The notes beneath the pieces were generated by a model that saw only the letters and a program-made list of their open reading frames with translations, ran no database searches and was not told the DNA's origin. A stretch of DNA of 64,000 nucleotides, from the NCBI RefSeq assembly GCF_000212355.1, contig NC_015496.1, forward strand, positions 992,001-1,056,000, read 5' to 3'. This document shows, piece by piece, positions 1 through 10,100 of the stretch. This DNA comes from Dokdonia sp. 4H-3-7-5 (GTDB lineage: Bacteria; Bacteroidota; Bacteroidia; Flavobacteriales; Flavobacteriaceae). The position numbers and the translations under genes are program-made. How positions within the stretch are numbered: position 1 is the first letter of the stretch; every line of letters starts with the position of its first letter.

Positions 1-26
1 TGTAACACTCATAGACACTATTCATT

Positions 27-1010
27 ATGGAGGATGATTCCGCTTTCGCGAAAGCGCAACAAGAAAAAATACAATGTGCAGTAGGCTTTTACAACCTAGA
101 AAATCTTTTTGACACGACAAACAACCCAGAAACGCTAGACGACGACTTCACACCGAACGGTTTTAAGGAGTGGAATAGCTATAAGTTTAATAAAAAAATA
201 GCCAAACTATCAACAGTCATCTCAAACATAGGAAAGGAGGACACTAAGACCTCACCTTCTCTCCTTGGCGTTGCCGAAGTGGAAAATAGATCCGTACTAG
301 AGTCTCTTATTGCGACAGACAACCTCAAAGATGAAGGTTATGACATTGTTCATTATGACTCCCCAGATGAGCGCGGTATTGATGTTGCTTTATTGTACAA
401 AAAAGCAGACTTTAAAGTCACGGCAAGTGAACCCATCACACTCTACCTAGAAGCCGAAGAAGGTGGCAGAGATTATACTCGTGATATTCTTTATGTACAA
501 GGAGAACTTTTAGGAAATCCTGTTCACATACTAGTAAATCACTGGCCTTCCCGAAGATCTGGTGAGAATGAAACCTCACAAAAGCGCATTACAGCAGCAC
601 AGCGCAATAGGGAAGTTATTGATAAACTCATGAATGAAGACCATAAAGTGAAGATTATCATTATGGGCGATTTTAATGACGGGCCACACAGTGAAAGCGT
701 AAAAAACAACCTTGTTAAAACGGAGTTTTACAACCCAATGCTGTACTTAGGAACAAGATATGAAGGAAGCTTAAATTATAGATTTGAGTGGTTCATTTTT
801 GACCAGATAATCTTTTCAAACAATTTTGTACAGCTACACGAAAACACACTTCTTTACGAGAAGTCAGATATTTACAATGACTTTTTCCTCACTGAATATG
901 AAGGGAAGTTTAAAGGAACACCCTTTCGCACCTATGCAGGAAAAAGATATTTAGGCGGCTATAGTGATCATTTTCCTGTGTATAGTATTTTATCTAAAAG
1001 ACCTGAATAA
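27..1010 (+). CDS. Endonuclease/exonuclease/phosphatase family protein (paralogue A)
   Basis: A 327-residue member of the DNase I-like metal-dependent phosphoesterase fold, expected to hydrolyse nucleic acids or phosphate esters. The family motifs are in order: FYN at 21-23, catalytic Glu84 in GVAEVEN, RGIDVALLY near 116, His172 in VNHWPSR, Asp215/Asn217 in MGDFND, and Asp314-His315 in GYSDHF. The start is ATG at 27; stop codons lie in the same frame at 3 and 12, so the frame does not extend upstream. Unlike its paralogue at 5429-6505 it shows no signal peptide: it begins almost directly with AFAKAQQ, which in the paralogue is the signal-peptide cleavage region. Either the export signal was lost or the 5' end is altered. 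It converges with the DUF5689 gene. Family call is secure, substrate unknown. Confidence 0.85.
   Translation: MEDDSAFAKAQQEKIQCAVGFYNLENLFDTTNNPETLDDDFTPNGFKEWNSYKFNKKIAKLSTVISNIGKEDTKTSPSLLGVAEVENRSVLESLIATDNLKDEGYDIVHYDSPDERGIDVALLYKKADFKVTASEPITLYLEAEEGGRDYTRDILYVQGELLGNPVHILVNHWPSRRSGENETSQKRITAAQRNREVIDKLMNEDHKVKIIIMGDFNDGPHSESVKNNLVKTEFYNPMLYLGTRYEGSLNYRFEWFIFDQIIFSNNFVQLHENTLLYEKSDIYNDFFLTEYEGKFKGTPFRTYAGKRYLGGYSDHFPVYSILSKRPE
41..56. repeat. Iterated palindrome copy 1 (perfect 16-mer)
   Basis: Exact CGCTTTCGCGAAAGCG inside the first nuclease gene, 14 bp after its ATG, read as AFAKA. Confidence 0.95.
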
Positions 1011-1018
1011 AAAGATTT

Positions 1019-2518
1019 TTAATTTGCTTTAATTTGAATCTCGTCAAGTTCATAAGTACCGTCAAAACTTGCATTTCCAGATCCGTTATATCTAAATGCA
1101 ACATAGCCAGTACCTGTGACACAGGAGAGATCAACAATACCGGAGTCAATCCAGTTTCCAAAGAAATCATTATCTGCTACAATATCTGCTGCTGCTAGGA
1201 CATCCCAAGTAGAAGCAGCAATTGTTGTGACATCACCATCCCAGTCGTTAGAAAAAAGGATGGTCAACCTACTGCCGTCTGCAAAGCTATTTGATGTTCT
1301 AAATCGCAACGTTTCTCCCGTATTTGATGTAAAATCTAACGGCGGAGTGATTAACCAAGACACCGTTCTTGCATCTCCAGAAAAAGCAGATGCAATTCTC
1401 GCAGACCTACCCAATGAGGCATTCTGACCAGTACTCGTATAAGCTTCCCATGCTTGGGTTCCTTCTTCATGATAATTAGTCCAGCCATTACCCATTATAG
1501 GGTTGTTATTAGTTTGAGTTTCAAAAAATTCTTCAAATAGTATGTTCTCTCCCATTCCACTAGCTGGGCCGCAATCTATTTCTACGGGATCACAACGGTC
1601 TGTCTCATCAAAAATAAGGGCTTCTGGATTGTTAATTGCAATATTGTAGGTGTCTCCAAAAAAGTTACGCGTGAGCACTCCCGATATACTCCCACGTCCA
1701 TCGGGCAGCAATATGGATTTAAAATTTGCAAAGGTACTTGTACTTACAATAGTAGATTGTCCAGTGGCGCAATGCACCAGTTCTCGCTCTCCATCAAACT
1801 CATCAAGAGGTTCTCCCGCGTAGGTAACACTCCCATCAATGACATCCTCCTTTATAAACTGAACATCTGTGAGCTTGACGAATATATTTTCTAACTCATT
1901 ACTAAAGTCTTCTATAGTCACCTCCAGCGGAATTATCTCTTCAATAATGGCTGATCTCTGCATAAAGCTAAACTGTGCTGGCGCTGGAATTTTATCTAGA
2001 TTATCTGTCATGCCCAGCGTTAATACTCCGTTGCTATCTCCTATCCACAAACCTCCTATGGCTTGATTGTTTAGCGTTGCATTACCTAGCTTTACAAACA
2101 CCTTGCGACCCACTTCGTAATACGTAAACAATGGACTTTCGTCAATGAGTACGCGGACGCCTGCCGTAGGATTATTTGCTTTATCTTGTATGATGAGCTC
2201 CTCAAACCAGTTTCCAGAGGCATCACTACTTATCACAAAACCTTCTACATAACGATTGGTTTCAGCAAGATCAAGTCTAAATGTGCTACGTAAGGCTGTA
2301 ATATCTGCCTCGCTAGTAGCATTGATACCAAGATTATCTGCTTCAATCAAAACAGCTTGCTCATAGAGATTTACTAGTTGTGCGATGGTGATTATTTCTC
2401 CATCTAGATCTGGATCTGTGATTTCAAGTACTGGTGTTGAAAACTCATCATCATTTACGCAACTTACAATTAAGAAGAGTAATACAACAACTAACAGTTT
2501 CTGGAATAATTTCATCAT
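1019..2518 (-). CDS. DUF5689-type surface lipoprotein
   Basis: About 499 residues with a lipoprotein signal (MMKLFQKLL then a hydrophobic run ending VSC), followed by a DUF5689-like domain (roughly residues 30-310, with VEGFVISSDASGNWFEE and GGLWIGDSNG) and a C-terminal beta-sandwich resembling choice-of-anchor domains (around 330-495). Such proteins are outer-membrane or surface lipoproteins of Bacteroidota with unknown ligand. The longest open frame starts at 2551 inside the end of the upstream receptor gene; I prefer the ATG pair at 2518/2515 because it places the signal peptide at the N-terminus. It lies just behind the TonB receptor gene, so the two are probably co-transcribed and form a receptor-lipoprotein pair analogous in layout to SusC/SusD. 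Function is inferred from context only. Confidence 0.8.
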   Translation of the reverse strand: MMKLFQKLLVVVLLFLIVSCVNDDEFSTPVLEITDPDLDGEIITIAQLVNLYEQAVLIEADNLGINATSEADITALRSTFRLDLAETNRYVEGFVISSDASGNWFEELIIQDKANNPTAGVRVLIDESPLFTYYEVGRKVFVKLGNATLNNQAIGGLWIGDSNGVLTLGMTDNLDKIPAPAQFSFMQRSAIIEEIIPLEVTIEDFSNELENIFVKLTDVQFIKEDVIDGSVTYAGEPLDEFDGERELVHCATGQSTIVSTSTFANFKSILLPDGRGSISGVLTRNFFGDTYNIAINNPEALIFDETDRCDPVEIDCGPASGMGENILFEEFFETQTNNNPIMGNGWTNYHEEGTQAWEAYTSTGQNASLGRSARIASAFSGDARTVSWLITPPLDFTSNTGETLRFRTSNSFADGSRLTILFSNDWDGDVTTIAASTWDVLAAADIVADNDFFGNWIDSGIVDLSCVTGTGYVAFRYNGSGNASFDGTYELDEIQIKAN

Positions 2519-2531
2519 CTTAATTTTAAAG

Positions 2532-5306
2532 TTAGAATCTAACGTAAGCATTTACGTAGTACGTGGTTCCTCTTCCAAAGAATAAACGATCTCCAAAAAT
2601 GGGAGTCGCTCGCTCAGATTCTTCAAGTTTTGACCTATAATTTACCCTACGAGAATCCTCAAAGCCTGCCGTAATATAATTTTCATTGAGTACGTTGTTT
2701 ACTGTTGTAAAAAAGCCGACAAAGTAACTTCCTATCCTCCAAGACTTCCCTCCTATAATATTTACGAGATTATAGCTATCTATTTGTGATTGCCTAAGCA
2801 AACCCTTAGCCACCTCCGCATCAAAGTCGTTGAATGGTTGACCGTCTATGTCTTGGTTAAAATTTGCTGTACGTGCTAGATTACTAATGTCTATGTAAGC
2901 ATTAGAAAAGCGATTTACCGTAATGCCAAAATTCCAAAAATCTGGATCTCTATACTCAAGACCTAATTGATAGGCTCTTTCTGGCCCTCCAGCAACATGC
3001 AATTTATTGAGTACAACTTTGCCACCTCCAAAGGTTTGAGGCCCATCAAAATCATCAGAGGTATAGTAAATATCTGGGTTATTTGTATAGGTAAATTGAC
3101 CTACAGATGCAGCTGCCTTCAACTTAAGTGTAGGTAGTACCTGCGCCTCTATGCCTATCTCAATACCTATGTTTTGCCGCTCAACATTGGTAAGTACTTC
3201 TTGTACAAAAGATGCCTCCGTTTGCGCTATTGAATTTTGAGTAAAAAAGAATCCTAAATCAGTTCCATTTTGAAAGCCTGTATAAAACCCAGTAACACGT
3301 GCTTTTACAATAGGGGATCTATAAATATAGCTAACATCAACACTTTGTATTTGCTCTGATGTTAGGTTATTTACTACATCATTATTTTGTCTAGCATTGC
3401 TAAAACTATTTCTAATAGAAGGAGCAGTGGTATAGTAAGCTCCGTTTACTGTTACTATATGTCTACCTGTAAATTTATAAGTCGCACCTGCTTTCAATCC
3501 TCCATCTGTAAATGAAAGTTTCTCACTTAGTCCAAAGGAATTCACACCCACAAAATTTCCGTTCTCAAATAATCCCTCTCGCTGATAACTTGTATTACTT
3601 GCCGTACCAGAAATAAAGAAATCTGTATCCTTAAAAGTAAACTGTGCTTGAGCAAATCCGCTTATTGTACTTGAATTAATATTATAGTTATACTTATACC
3701 GATCTCCTACTTGAACAATTCTGTTAGGGTTGCGCACATCACTCTGTGCGAGATCGCCTTCTTGACCATCCTGACTCTCGCTTACGGAGAAATTATCTAT
3801 GTCAAGAAATCCCTCACCTCCTAGTAAATCACTTACCTGTGCATAGTTTTCACTCTTCAAATCTCTATAAGAAAGATTTCCATTTATGGTAATTGCATCC
3901 GTAAGCTGAGAGTTCAAAATCATAATTGCAGACATTTGCTTATCTCCCACAACGTCATCTTGAAGAATTATTTTTGAGTTACCTCCTCCTACATTAGCCT
4001 GATATATGGATTCCCAGTCTAGCTGACCATCATTTATGAAGTCTTGTTGCAATACATATGCTGTTTGAAAATCTCCCGCAGTAGGGCTTGGATCTTGAAG
4101 TGCAAAACTGGGCAAGAGCTGATAATAATTTGGTGCTGGATTTCTAAGGCTTCCGTTATCTATTCTACCACTTTTTATGGTGCCTACTTGATACCCTAAG
4201 TTTGTATTAATACTTGTCTTATTACTTATATCCCAGTAATGATTAATCATAAATACTGGCTCTTCAATCTTGCGCATTCTACCATTTCGCTGCTCTCCAT
4301 TTTGCAAACCCCAATATGGATTATAAGTGCGTCCTTTAAGATCAACTTGTTCTTGTGTAAGTGAAGAAGCTCGACCACGCCGATTAGGCGTGTAAAAAGA
4401 AGAAAAATTAAGACTGTGGTTGTCATTAATTTTCTTCTCTACAGATAGGTATATGGAGTTTGCATCATATAAAGTGCCATCTTGAAAACCTTCTTTGCCA
4501 AAACGACGAGACAACAGCAGACTGTAAGCCCATCCTTTCTGAGATAACCCAGAGTTGTAACTTCCCATTAACCGCCCTTGATAAGAAGCACTAGCTGCGG
4601 CATATGAAATCCTACCTCCTTTTCGCTCCTGTGATGCTCGCATGATGATATTTGTTACTCCAGCCAGTCCTCCAAAGCTATATTCATTCGCTTTTAAGCC
4701 TTGGGTAAACTCACGGTTGCGTTGCGCGTCATTAAGGCCGCCCCAACTTCCCCATTGAGGCCTACCGTTAAACTGTTTATTCATTTCTATCCCGTTTATA
4801 AGTAGCTTACCATTTGCATTATCCAACCCTCTTGGTCGGAAAAAGGTAGCGCTCCAATCAAATGCTGCAGCGCTCAAAAAAGCGTCTCGTCCAGCAGTTA
4901 ATAAGCCTGAGGTATTAAAAGTCTCTTGTGTATCATCGCTATTAAAATCATTATCTGATAACGAGATTAACCCTATCTGCCGCTGCTCTTCAGTAATATC
5001 AATGTCAAGGGTTATTATAGGAAGTTTTAAAATTCCTTTAGCTTTTATAATGACGGGCAGTCTCTTTGTAACAAAACCATTTTTTTCAACAATGAGAATT
5101 TGATCTCCATACAACTCGATATTATTGTACACAAATACACCAAGAGCATCAGTTTTTACATTGCTATTTTCTCCTTGAATTATTATACTCACATCGGGAA
5201 TCGGCTGTGAAGTAATGGCGTCTATTATCGTTCCTTTGAGTTGTGTTTGAGACCATAAAACGCCACTAAACAATAAGAAAACATACCGCAATAAATTGTT
5301 ATTCAT
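2532..5306 (-). CDS. TonB-dependent outer-membrane receptor with carboxypeptidase-like domain
   Basis: A 924-residue beta-barrel receptor that takes up an unidentified substrate across the outer membrane using TonB energy. A signal peptide (MNNNLLRYVFLL to about WSQ) is followed by a carboxypeptidase regulatory-like domain (GTIIDAITSQPIPDVSI), a plug domain (around 125-240) and a long barrel ending in the aromatic C-terminus AYVRF. The open frame extends to 5327, but the ATG at 5306 puts the signal peptide at the N-terminus and is preferred. The next gene downstream is the DUF5689 lipoprotein. Both are enclosed by two paralogous secreted-nuclease-type genes, suggesting the receptor imports products of extracellular phosphoester cleavage; that is inference. 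Receptor family is certain. Confidence 0.88.
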   Translation of the reverse strand: MNNNLLRYVFLLFSGVLWSQTQLKGTIIDAITSQPIPDVSIIIQGENSNVKTDALGVFVYNNIELYGDQILIVEKNGFVTKRLPVIIKAKGILKLPIITLDIDITEEQRQIGLISLSDNDFNSDDTQETFNTSGLLTAGRDAFLSAAAFDWSATFFRPRGLDNANGKLLINGIEMNKQFNGRPQWGSWGGLNDAQRNREFTQGLKANEYSFGGLAGVTNIIMRASQERKGGRISYAAASASYQGRLMGSYNSGLSQKGWAYSLLLSRRFGKEGFQDGTLYDANSIYLSVEKKINDNHSLNFSSFYTPNRRGRASSLTQEQVDLKGRTYNPYWGLQNGEQRNGRMRKIEEPVFMINHYWDISNKTSINTNLGYQVGTIKSGRIDNGSLRNPAPNYYQLLPSFALQDPSPTAGDFQTAYVLQQDFINDGQLDWESIYQANVGGGNSKIILQDDVVGDKQMSAIMILNSQLTDAITINGNLSYRDLKSENYAQVSDLLGGEGFLDIDNFSVSESQDGQEGDLAQSDVRNPNRIVQVGDRYKYNYNINSSTISGFAQAQFTFKDTDFFISGTASNTSYQREGLFENGNFVGVNSFGLSEKLSFTDGGLKAGATYKFTGRHIVTVNGAYYTTAPSIRNSFSNARQNNDVVNNLTSEQIQSVDVSYIYRSPIVKARVTGFYTGFQNGTDLGFFFTQNSIAQTEASFVQEVLTNVERQNIGIEIGIEAQVLPTLKLKAAASVGQFTYTNNPDIYYTSDDFDGPQTFGGGKVVLNKLHVAGGPERAYQLGLEYRDPDFWNFGITVNRFSNAYIDISNLARTANFNQDIDGQPFNDFDAEVAKGLLRQSQIDSYNLVNIIGGKSWRIGSYFVGFFTTVNNVLNENYITAGFEDSRRVNYRSKLEESERATPIFGDRLFFGRGTTYYVNAYVRF

Positions 5307-5384
5307 AGCCTCTAATTGACGTAACATTTCAGTTTTAAATATTTCCTAGGAAAAATTATAAATTCGTAACGCACTGAAATTCAT

Positions 5385-5392
5385 TACATTTG
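5385..5392 (+). promoter_or_regulatory. -7 box TACATTTG for second nuclease gene
   Basis: An exact TAnnTTTG match 36 bp before ATG 5429; no clear TTG element at the usual spacing. It overlaps the alternative TTG start and so favours the ATG. Confidence 0.45.
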
Positions 5393-5428
5393 AATTGCAT
5401 ATTACGAAAAATCTTACATAAAACACAA

Positions 5429-6505
5429 ATGCTTTCAATAAAATTAAAAACCAAGAGATTATTATTACTTGTGATATTGTTTTGTCTTTACGCTTTCGCG
5501 AAAGCGCAACAAACCAATAATTATAGAGCCTACACTATCGCATTTTATAACGTAGAAAATCTGTTTGACACCATCAATGACCCTATCACTTATGATGATG
5601 ATCGCACTCCTGAAGGTAAGGATCATTGGACCGAAAAGATATATCAAGACAAGGTGAGCAACATTGCCCGAGTAATTGCCGATATAGGAAAAGACGTTAC
5701 AAAAAATAGCCCCGCAATTATAGGCCTCGCAGAAATTGAAAACAGAAAAACCGTAGAAGCGCTAGCTAATGACCCACAATTACTGCCGAGAGATTACGGT
5801 ATCGTGCATTACGACTCACCAGATAGAAGAGGTATAGACGTAGCACTGTTGTATCAAAAGAGGCTATTTAAGCCATTATTTACTAGTAAACATGAGTTAC
5901 TCATTTACGAGATTGATAATCCGTCAAAACGTAAGTATACAAGAGATCAGCTTCTGGTATCTGGCCTACTCGATGGCGATATGATTCACATCATTGTAAA
6001 CCACTGGCCTTCTAGATCTGGTGGAGAAGCAAAAAGCAGGAAAAAGCGTATGGACGCAGCTTCACTTACTAAGAAAATTACAGATAGCTTACAAAACAAT
6101 GATCCTTATGCAAAGATTATTATCATGGGAGACCTTAATGATGACCCAACAAATGCTAGTGTAAAAAAGGTATTACAAACACAGCGCAAGATTAAAAAAG
6201 TAAGAGATAAGGAACTCTATAACCCTATGGAATCTATGTTCAAAAAAGGGATAGGCACGCTAGCGTATCGTGATGGGTGGAACCTCTTTGACCAGATAAT
6301 TATAAGTGCGCCGCTACTAGATGATGACTACACCTCTTTCAGATATTATAAAGCCGGTATTTACAACAAAAGCTACTTGAGCAACCCCAAGGGTCGCTAT
6401 AAAGGATATCCTTACAGAAGCTTTGCAAATGGTGGATATACAGGCGGCTATAGCGACCACTTTCCAGTTTATATTTATGTAATCAAGAAAGAATTTGCCG
6501 ACTAA
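5429..6505 (+). CDS. Secreted endonuclease/exonuclease/phosphatase family protein (paralogue B)
   Basis: About 358 residues, clearly paralogous to the gene at 27-1010: FYNVENLFD, LAEIENRKT, HYDSPDRRGIDVALLY, VNHWPSRSG, MGDLNDDP and GYSDHFPVY correspond one to one. It carries an N-terminal signal peptide (lysines, then LLLLVILFCLYA) with AKA just before QQ as a likely signal-peptidase site, so it is exported to periplasm or surface. That AFAKA stretch is encoded by one of the window's iterated palindromes. An alternative TTG start at 5390 would add 13 residues ahead of the signal peptide and overlaps a putative -7 promoter box, so ATG 5429 is chosen. A perfect stem-loop terminator follows. It is transcribed divergently from the receptor gene. 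Substrate unknown; nuclease or phosphodiesterase is likely. Confidence 0.86.
   Translation: MLSIKLKTKRLLLLVILFCLYAFAKAQQTNNYRAYTIAFYNVENLFDTINDPITYDDDRTPEGKDHWTEKIYQDKVSNIARVIADIGKDVTKNSPAIIGLAEIENRKTVEALANDPQLLPRDYGIVHYDSPDRRGIDVALLYQKRLFKPLFTSKHELLIYEIDNPSKRKYTRDQLLVSGLLDGDMIHIIVNHWPSRSGGEAKSRKKRMDAASLTKKITDSLQNNDPYAKIIIMGDLNDDPTNASVKKVLQTQRKIKKVRDKELYNPMESMFKKGIGTLAYRDGWNLFDQIIISAPLLDDDYTSFRYYKAGIYNKSYLSNPKGRYKGYPYRSFANGGYTGGYSDHFPVYIYVIKKEFAD
5491..5506. repeat. Iterated palindrome copy 2 (perfect 16-mer)
   Basis: Exact 16-mer at the end of the signal-peptide coding region of the second nuclease gene, read as AFAKA; same protein position as copy 1 in the paralogue. Confidence 0.95.
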
Positions 6506-6523
6506 CAGTACACCCTACATGAG

Positions 6524-6555
6524 AAAGCCCAAAATCAATTTTGATTTTGGGCTTT
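6524..6555 (+). terminator. Hairpin terminator of second nuclease gene
   Basis: A perfect 15-bp inverted repeat with a 2-base loop starting 18 bp after the stop of the plus-strand nuclease gene. Confidence 0.8.
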
Positions 6556-6568
6556 GTGCCTCCTAGTA

Positions 6569-6584
6569 CCCTTTCGCGAAAGCG
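6569..6584. repeat. Iterated palindrome copy 3 (intergenic)
   Basis: One arm mismatch (C for G at position 2 of the 16-mer); flanks AGTAC and GTACT extend the inverted symmetry to 24 bp with that single mismatch. Lies between a terminator and the small membrane protein gene. Confidence 0.92.
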
Positions 6585-6619
6585 TACTAATAACCTTTAT
6601 AAATATTTAATCATGGCTT

Positions 6620-7054
6620 TTAAAACCATTGATTCCATGGTATAATTGCTAGCACTGCGATAAGTGCAAGTGTATAAAAGATAGCTATCTTCTTAAATTT
6701 AGGTGTAGATAGGCGTTGTTTTTTATGCTTAGAATAACCAATTGTTACAAGCACCACTGCAATAATCATTAAAAATGGATGCTCTACCGCAAGTTGTCTT
6801 GCTTGGCTAGAGAGTCCTCCCATACCATTTGCTTTTATAGCTTGCAATCCGTTAGGTGAAACAAACCATAGCACAACACCTATAAGCAGTTGTATGTGCA
6901 TCGTTATAAGAGTAAATAAAGCTAAGCTCATATCCTTCCCGCCATACTCTTTTTTTCCAAAGAATTTTGTGAGTGCATTAAATGTGGCAACCACAAGAAC
7001 GATAACTACAAGGTACGCCCAGTACGAATGGACAAATTGAACAACTGAGTACAT
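6620..7054 (-). CDS. Four-helix integral membrane protein
   Basis: A 144-residue hydrophobic protein with about four membrane helices (near residues 8-28, 45-66, 90-108 and 122-140). Histidines fall at or near helix ends (FVHSYW, TMHIQLL, VEHPFL), which would suit haem binding as in small cytochrome b-like proteins, but no definite haem motif can be claimed. Similar short proteins are widespread in Flavobacteriia and often carry uninformative names. It is a monocistronic minus-strand gene with a good -7 box about 28 bp upstream of ATG, and it lies between an iterated palindrome downstream and the terminator of the Oar-like receptor upstream. Gene reality is well supported, function is not. 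Confidence 0.72.
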   Translation of the reverse strand: MYSVVQFVHSYWAYLVVIVLVVATFNALTKFFGKKEYGGKDMSLALFTLITMHIQLLIGVVLWFVSPNGLQAIKANGMGGLSSQARQLAVEHPFLMIIAVVLVTIGYSKHKKQRLSTPKFKKIAIFYTLALIAVLAIIPWNQWF

Positions 7055-7082
7055 AAATAAATGGTTTAATAAGTTTAAAGCT

Positions 7083-7090
7083 CAAAGATA
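7083..7090 (-). promoter_or_regulatory. -7 box TATCTTTG for the four-helix membrane protein
   Basis: Exact match 28 bp upstream of ATG 7054; upstream TTG at only 11 bp spacing. Confidence 0.4.
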
Positions 7091-7103
7091 ATCCATAAAA
7101 ACA

Positions 7104-7133
7104 AAAGCCGCTACTGTTTCCAGTTGCGGCTTT
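7104..7133 (-). terminator. Terminator of Oar-like receptor gene
   Basis: A 13-bp stem with one mismatch and a GAAA loop on the minus strand, followed by TTTTGTTTTTA. Confidence 0.85.
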
Positions 7134-7166
7134 ATTATTGCGTATGCAATTATGTGATAATAGCTC

Positions 7167-10100
7167 TTAGTTAAAGATATAACGAAGACCTATTTGCATT
7201 TGCCATCTTGAAGAGTTAAATCCTGCGTCATCAATCTGATTAAGACCTCTTTCTACACCATCATTAAATGTGTATTGTGGAGTTGTTCCGTCATCTGCAA
7301 ATCCTGCAAAGTTAACAAGAGAAGCGGTATCAAATCCACTTGTAAAGTATCTTCTACCCCAATCCTTGTTAATTAAGTTTGTGAAGTTAAATACGTCAGC
7401 AGATAATTGGAAAGCATGTTTCTTCTCACCGAATTGAAGCGCAAAATCTTGAGTAAACTTTAAATCCACTACATGACTCCATCTTGCTCTACTTCTGTTA
7501 CGTTCAGCAAATTTCCCTCTACGAGTACTTAGGTAATCGTCACCTTCTATGAATGCGTCAAGCGCAGCCCATTGCTCCTCTGCAGTAGCAGTAACGTTAC
7601 CGTCTCTATCTGTTTGATCTACAAGATTTGCATCTGCAAAGTTTGCAGGAACAAAAGGTAATGCCGTAAAACTTTCACCCGAATCATTGATTAATCGGTT
7701 ACTGCTTCCACCACCTACAACGTAGCTATATGGAGTTCCTTCAGCCCCTTCATAGAAAAGACCAATTGATGTTTTGATATTTTCTGACCACTTAATATCT
7801 ACTACTGCATTTGCAAGTGTTCTATGTCCTTGGCTAAAGTCAGAAACTGAAGTTCCAAGTTGGTTAGATCCATTTACACTTTCGTTAAATGCCCAGTTAG
7901 AAATATTCTGAGAAGATGTTCCCTCAAACACTGTAGTTGAACGTCCATAAGAATAAGTAGCACTAGCTCTCACATCTACCATTGTAGAGTAAAAATTCTT
8001 AGATAATGTAGCAGATGTATTAAATGCCTCACCATCATTCGTGTTAGAGATTAAGAAAATTCCTCCATAAGTACCGTCTACGTCTTGTCCACCATAATTT
8101 GCACGGCTTCCAGCTCCTGTAGTCATAAACTGTGGTCCTTCTAGGTTTAAGTTTTCAAGTTGAAGCCCAGTAATCACACTACTGTGAGAAACCTCGGCAG
8201 ATACTGTAAATCCATTTCCTAATTTTTGATCAACCGCTAAACTCTTTTTAAATACCTGTGGTAATTTAAGATCTTCAGCAAGTAAATCAATGTTTCCTTG
8301 GAACTCACCTTCTTGTTGAAATTGGTTGTTTACATCAGGATTGAAATCTGGAACTCCGTCTCCAAAAATTCTTGTGTTTGCTACAACTGTACCAGTATTG
8401 TTGTAAGCTCCTCCTGGCCATACTAATGGTATTCTAGATGTAAATAATCCTAGACCCCCACGTATTTGCGTAGTCTTGTCTCCTTTTACATCCCAGTTAA
8501 ATCCTAAACGTGGAGAGATATGTGCTGTTGTTTTAGGCCCTTGACCTACACGTGCTCCTTGTAAATCTTTTCCTGCAGCTTCTAATAAACCAACAGTTCT
8601 TGTGTTGAAGTCAGAGTTTCCTCTTCCATCATCCCAAACAGGTAAATCTACTCTTAAACCAGCAGTCATTTTAAAAGTCTCAGACATTTGTACTTCGTCT
8701 TGAGCATAAAATCCTAATTGGAATAAATCAAACTCAGCAGCTCCAACAGAATCATCACCTACTCCACCTAAAAGTGAGTAACTACTACGGAATTCGTTTG
8801 CATCATCATTAAAGAAATCCTCTAATGAGTTATAAGTATACTCTCCAAAGTTACGACCAAAGAATACGTTCTTCACTTTACTGTACTCGTTGTGAGTTCC
8901 TAAAGTAACTGTATGACGTCCAGAAAATATCTGAAAGTTGTTTGTTAGTGTGAAGATATCTTGCTCAAGTAAGTTTGCTGTTGAGAAAGGCTCAGATCCA
9001 GCAAAAATTCTTGCATCACCATCATTGATTTCAATAGTTGGGAAAGGATCGCCATTAATACCTCTATCATCTCGCACTCTTGTGTAACCAAGTATGAATC
9101 TGTTTGCATACTTATTACCAAAAGTAGAGTTAAGCTCTAAAGATGCAGTATTTGTATTAGATTCAAAGTTTTGAGCAGCTCCAGTGAAGTTGATTGTTCT
9201 TGCACTAGAACGACCTATTCCAAAGAAATCAGCTTTTACCAAGTTGTTACGTAGAGATAACTTATGATTCTCATTGATGTTCCAATCTAACTTGAAAAGA
9301 ATTTTATTACTTTCTAATGTTCTAGTATTGTTATCAAATGTTCCTGGGTTGTATCCGTATTCATCAATTAAGAATTGCTTAAAAGTTGCAACTCCTTCTA
9401 ACCCTGAATCTCCTGCGTAGTTACCATCAAATGGTTGTGGAGTTTCATCATTTTGACCTTCATAGTTTACAAAGAAGAATAATTTATCCTTGATAATAGG
9501 TCCTCCAGCACGTATACCAAAAGTCTTTGCTGAAAACTCAGCAAGCTTTTCTCTATCGTTATCATCTTCAAAATCACCAGGAGTTTTTCCTGCAAGCGAT
9601 TCGTTTCTGAAAAGGTAATAAGCAGAACCTTCAAATTCGTTAGAACCAGATTTTGTTACGGCACTAATCGCACCTCCAGCAAAACCTCCAATAGTTACAT
9701 CATAAGGAGCAACATTTACTTGAAAAGATTCAATTGCATCAATAGAGATTGGGTTTACACCAGTCTGACCTCCATTTGTTCCTGATCCAGAAAGACCAAA
9801 TGCATCGTTATTTACTGCTCCATCTACATAAAGAGCATTGTAACGATTGTTTTGACCACCAATAGATAATTGGTTATCACCTCTCACCTGTGCTTCAGGA
9901 GTAAGACGTGCAAAATCTGAAATAGATCTAGAAATGTTAGGTAACGCATCTACTTGACGTTGACTAATAGCAGTTTCAGATCCAGTTTTGTTAGCATCAA
10001 AAATGCTGTTAGGTTGTGCAGTAATTACAATTTCATCTAGAGAATTTGCATTCTCTGCCATTGTAGTACTAACTCTCTTAGTCTCACCAAGAGTAAGTGA

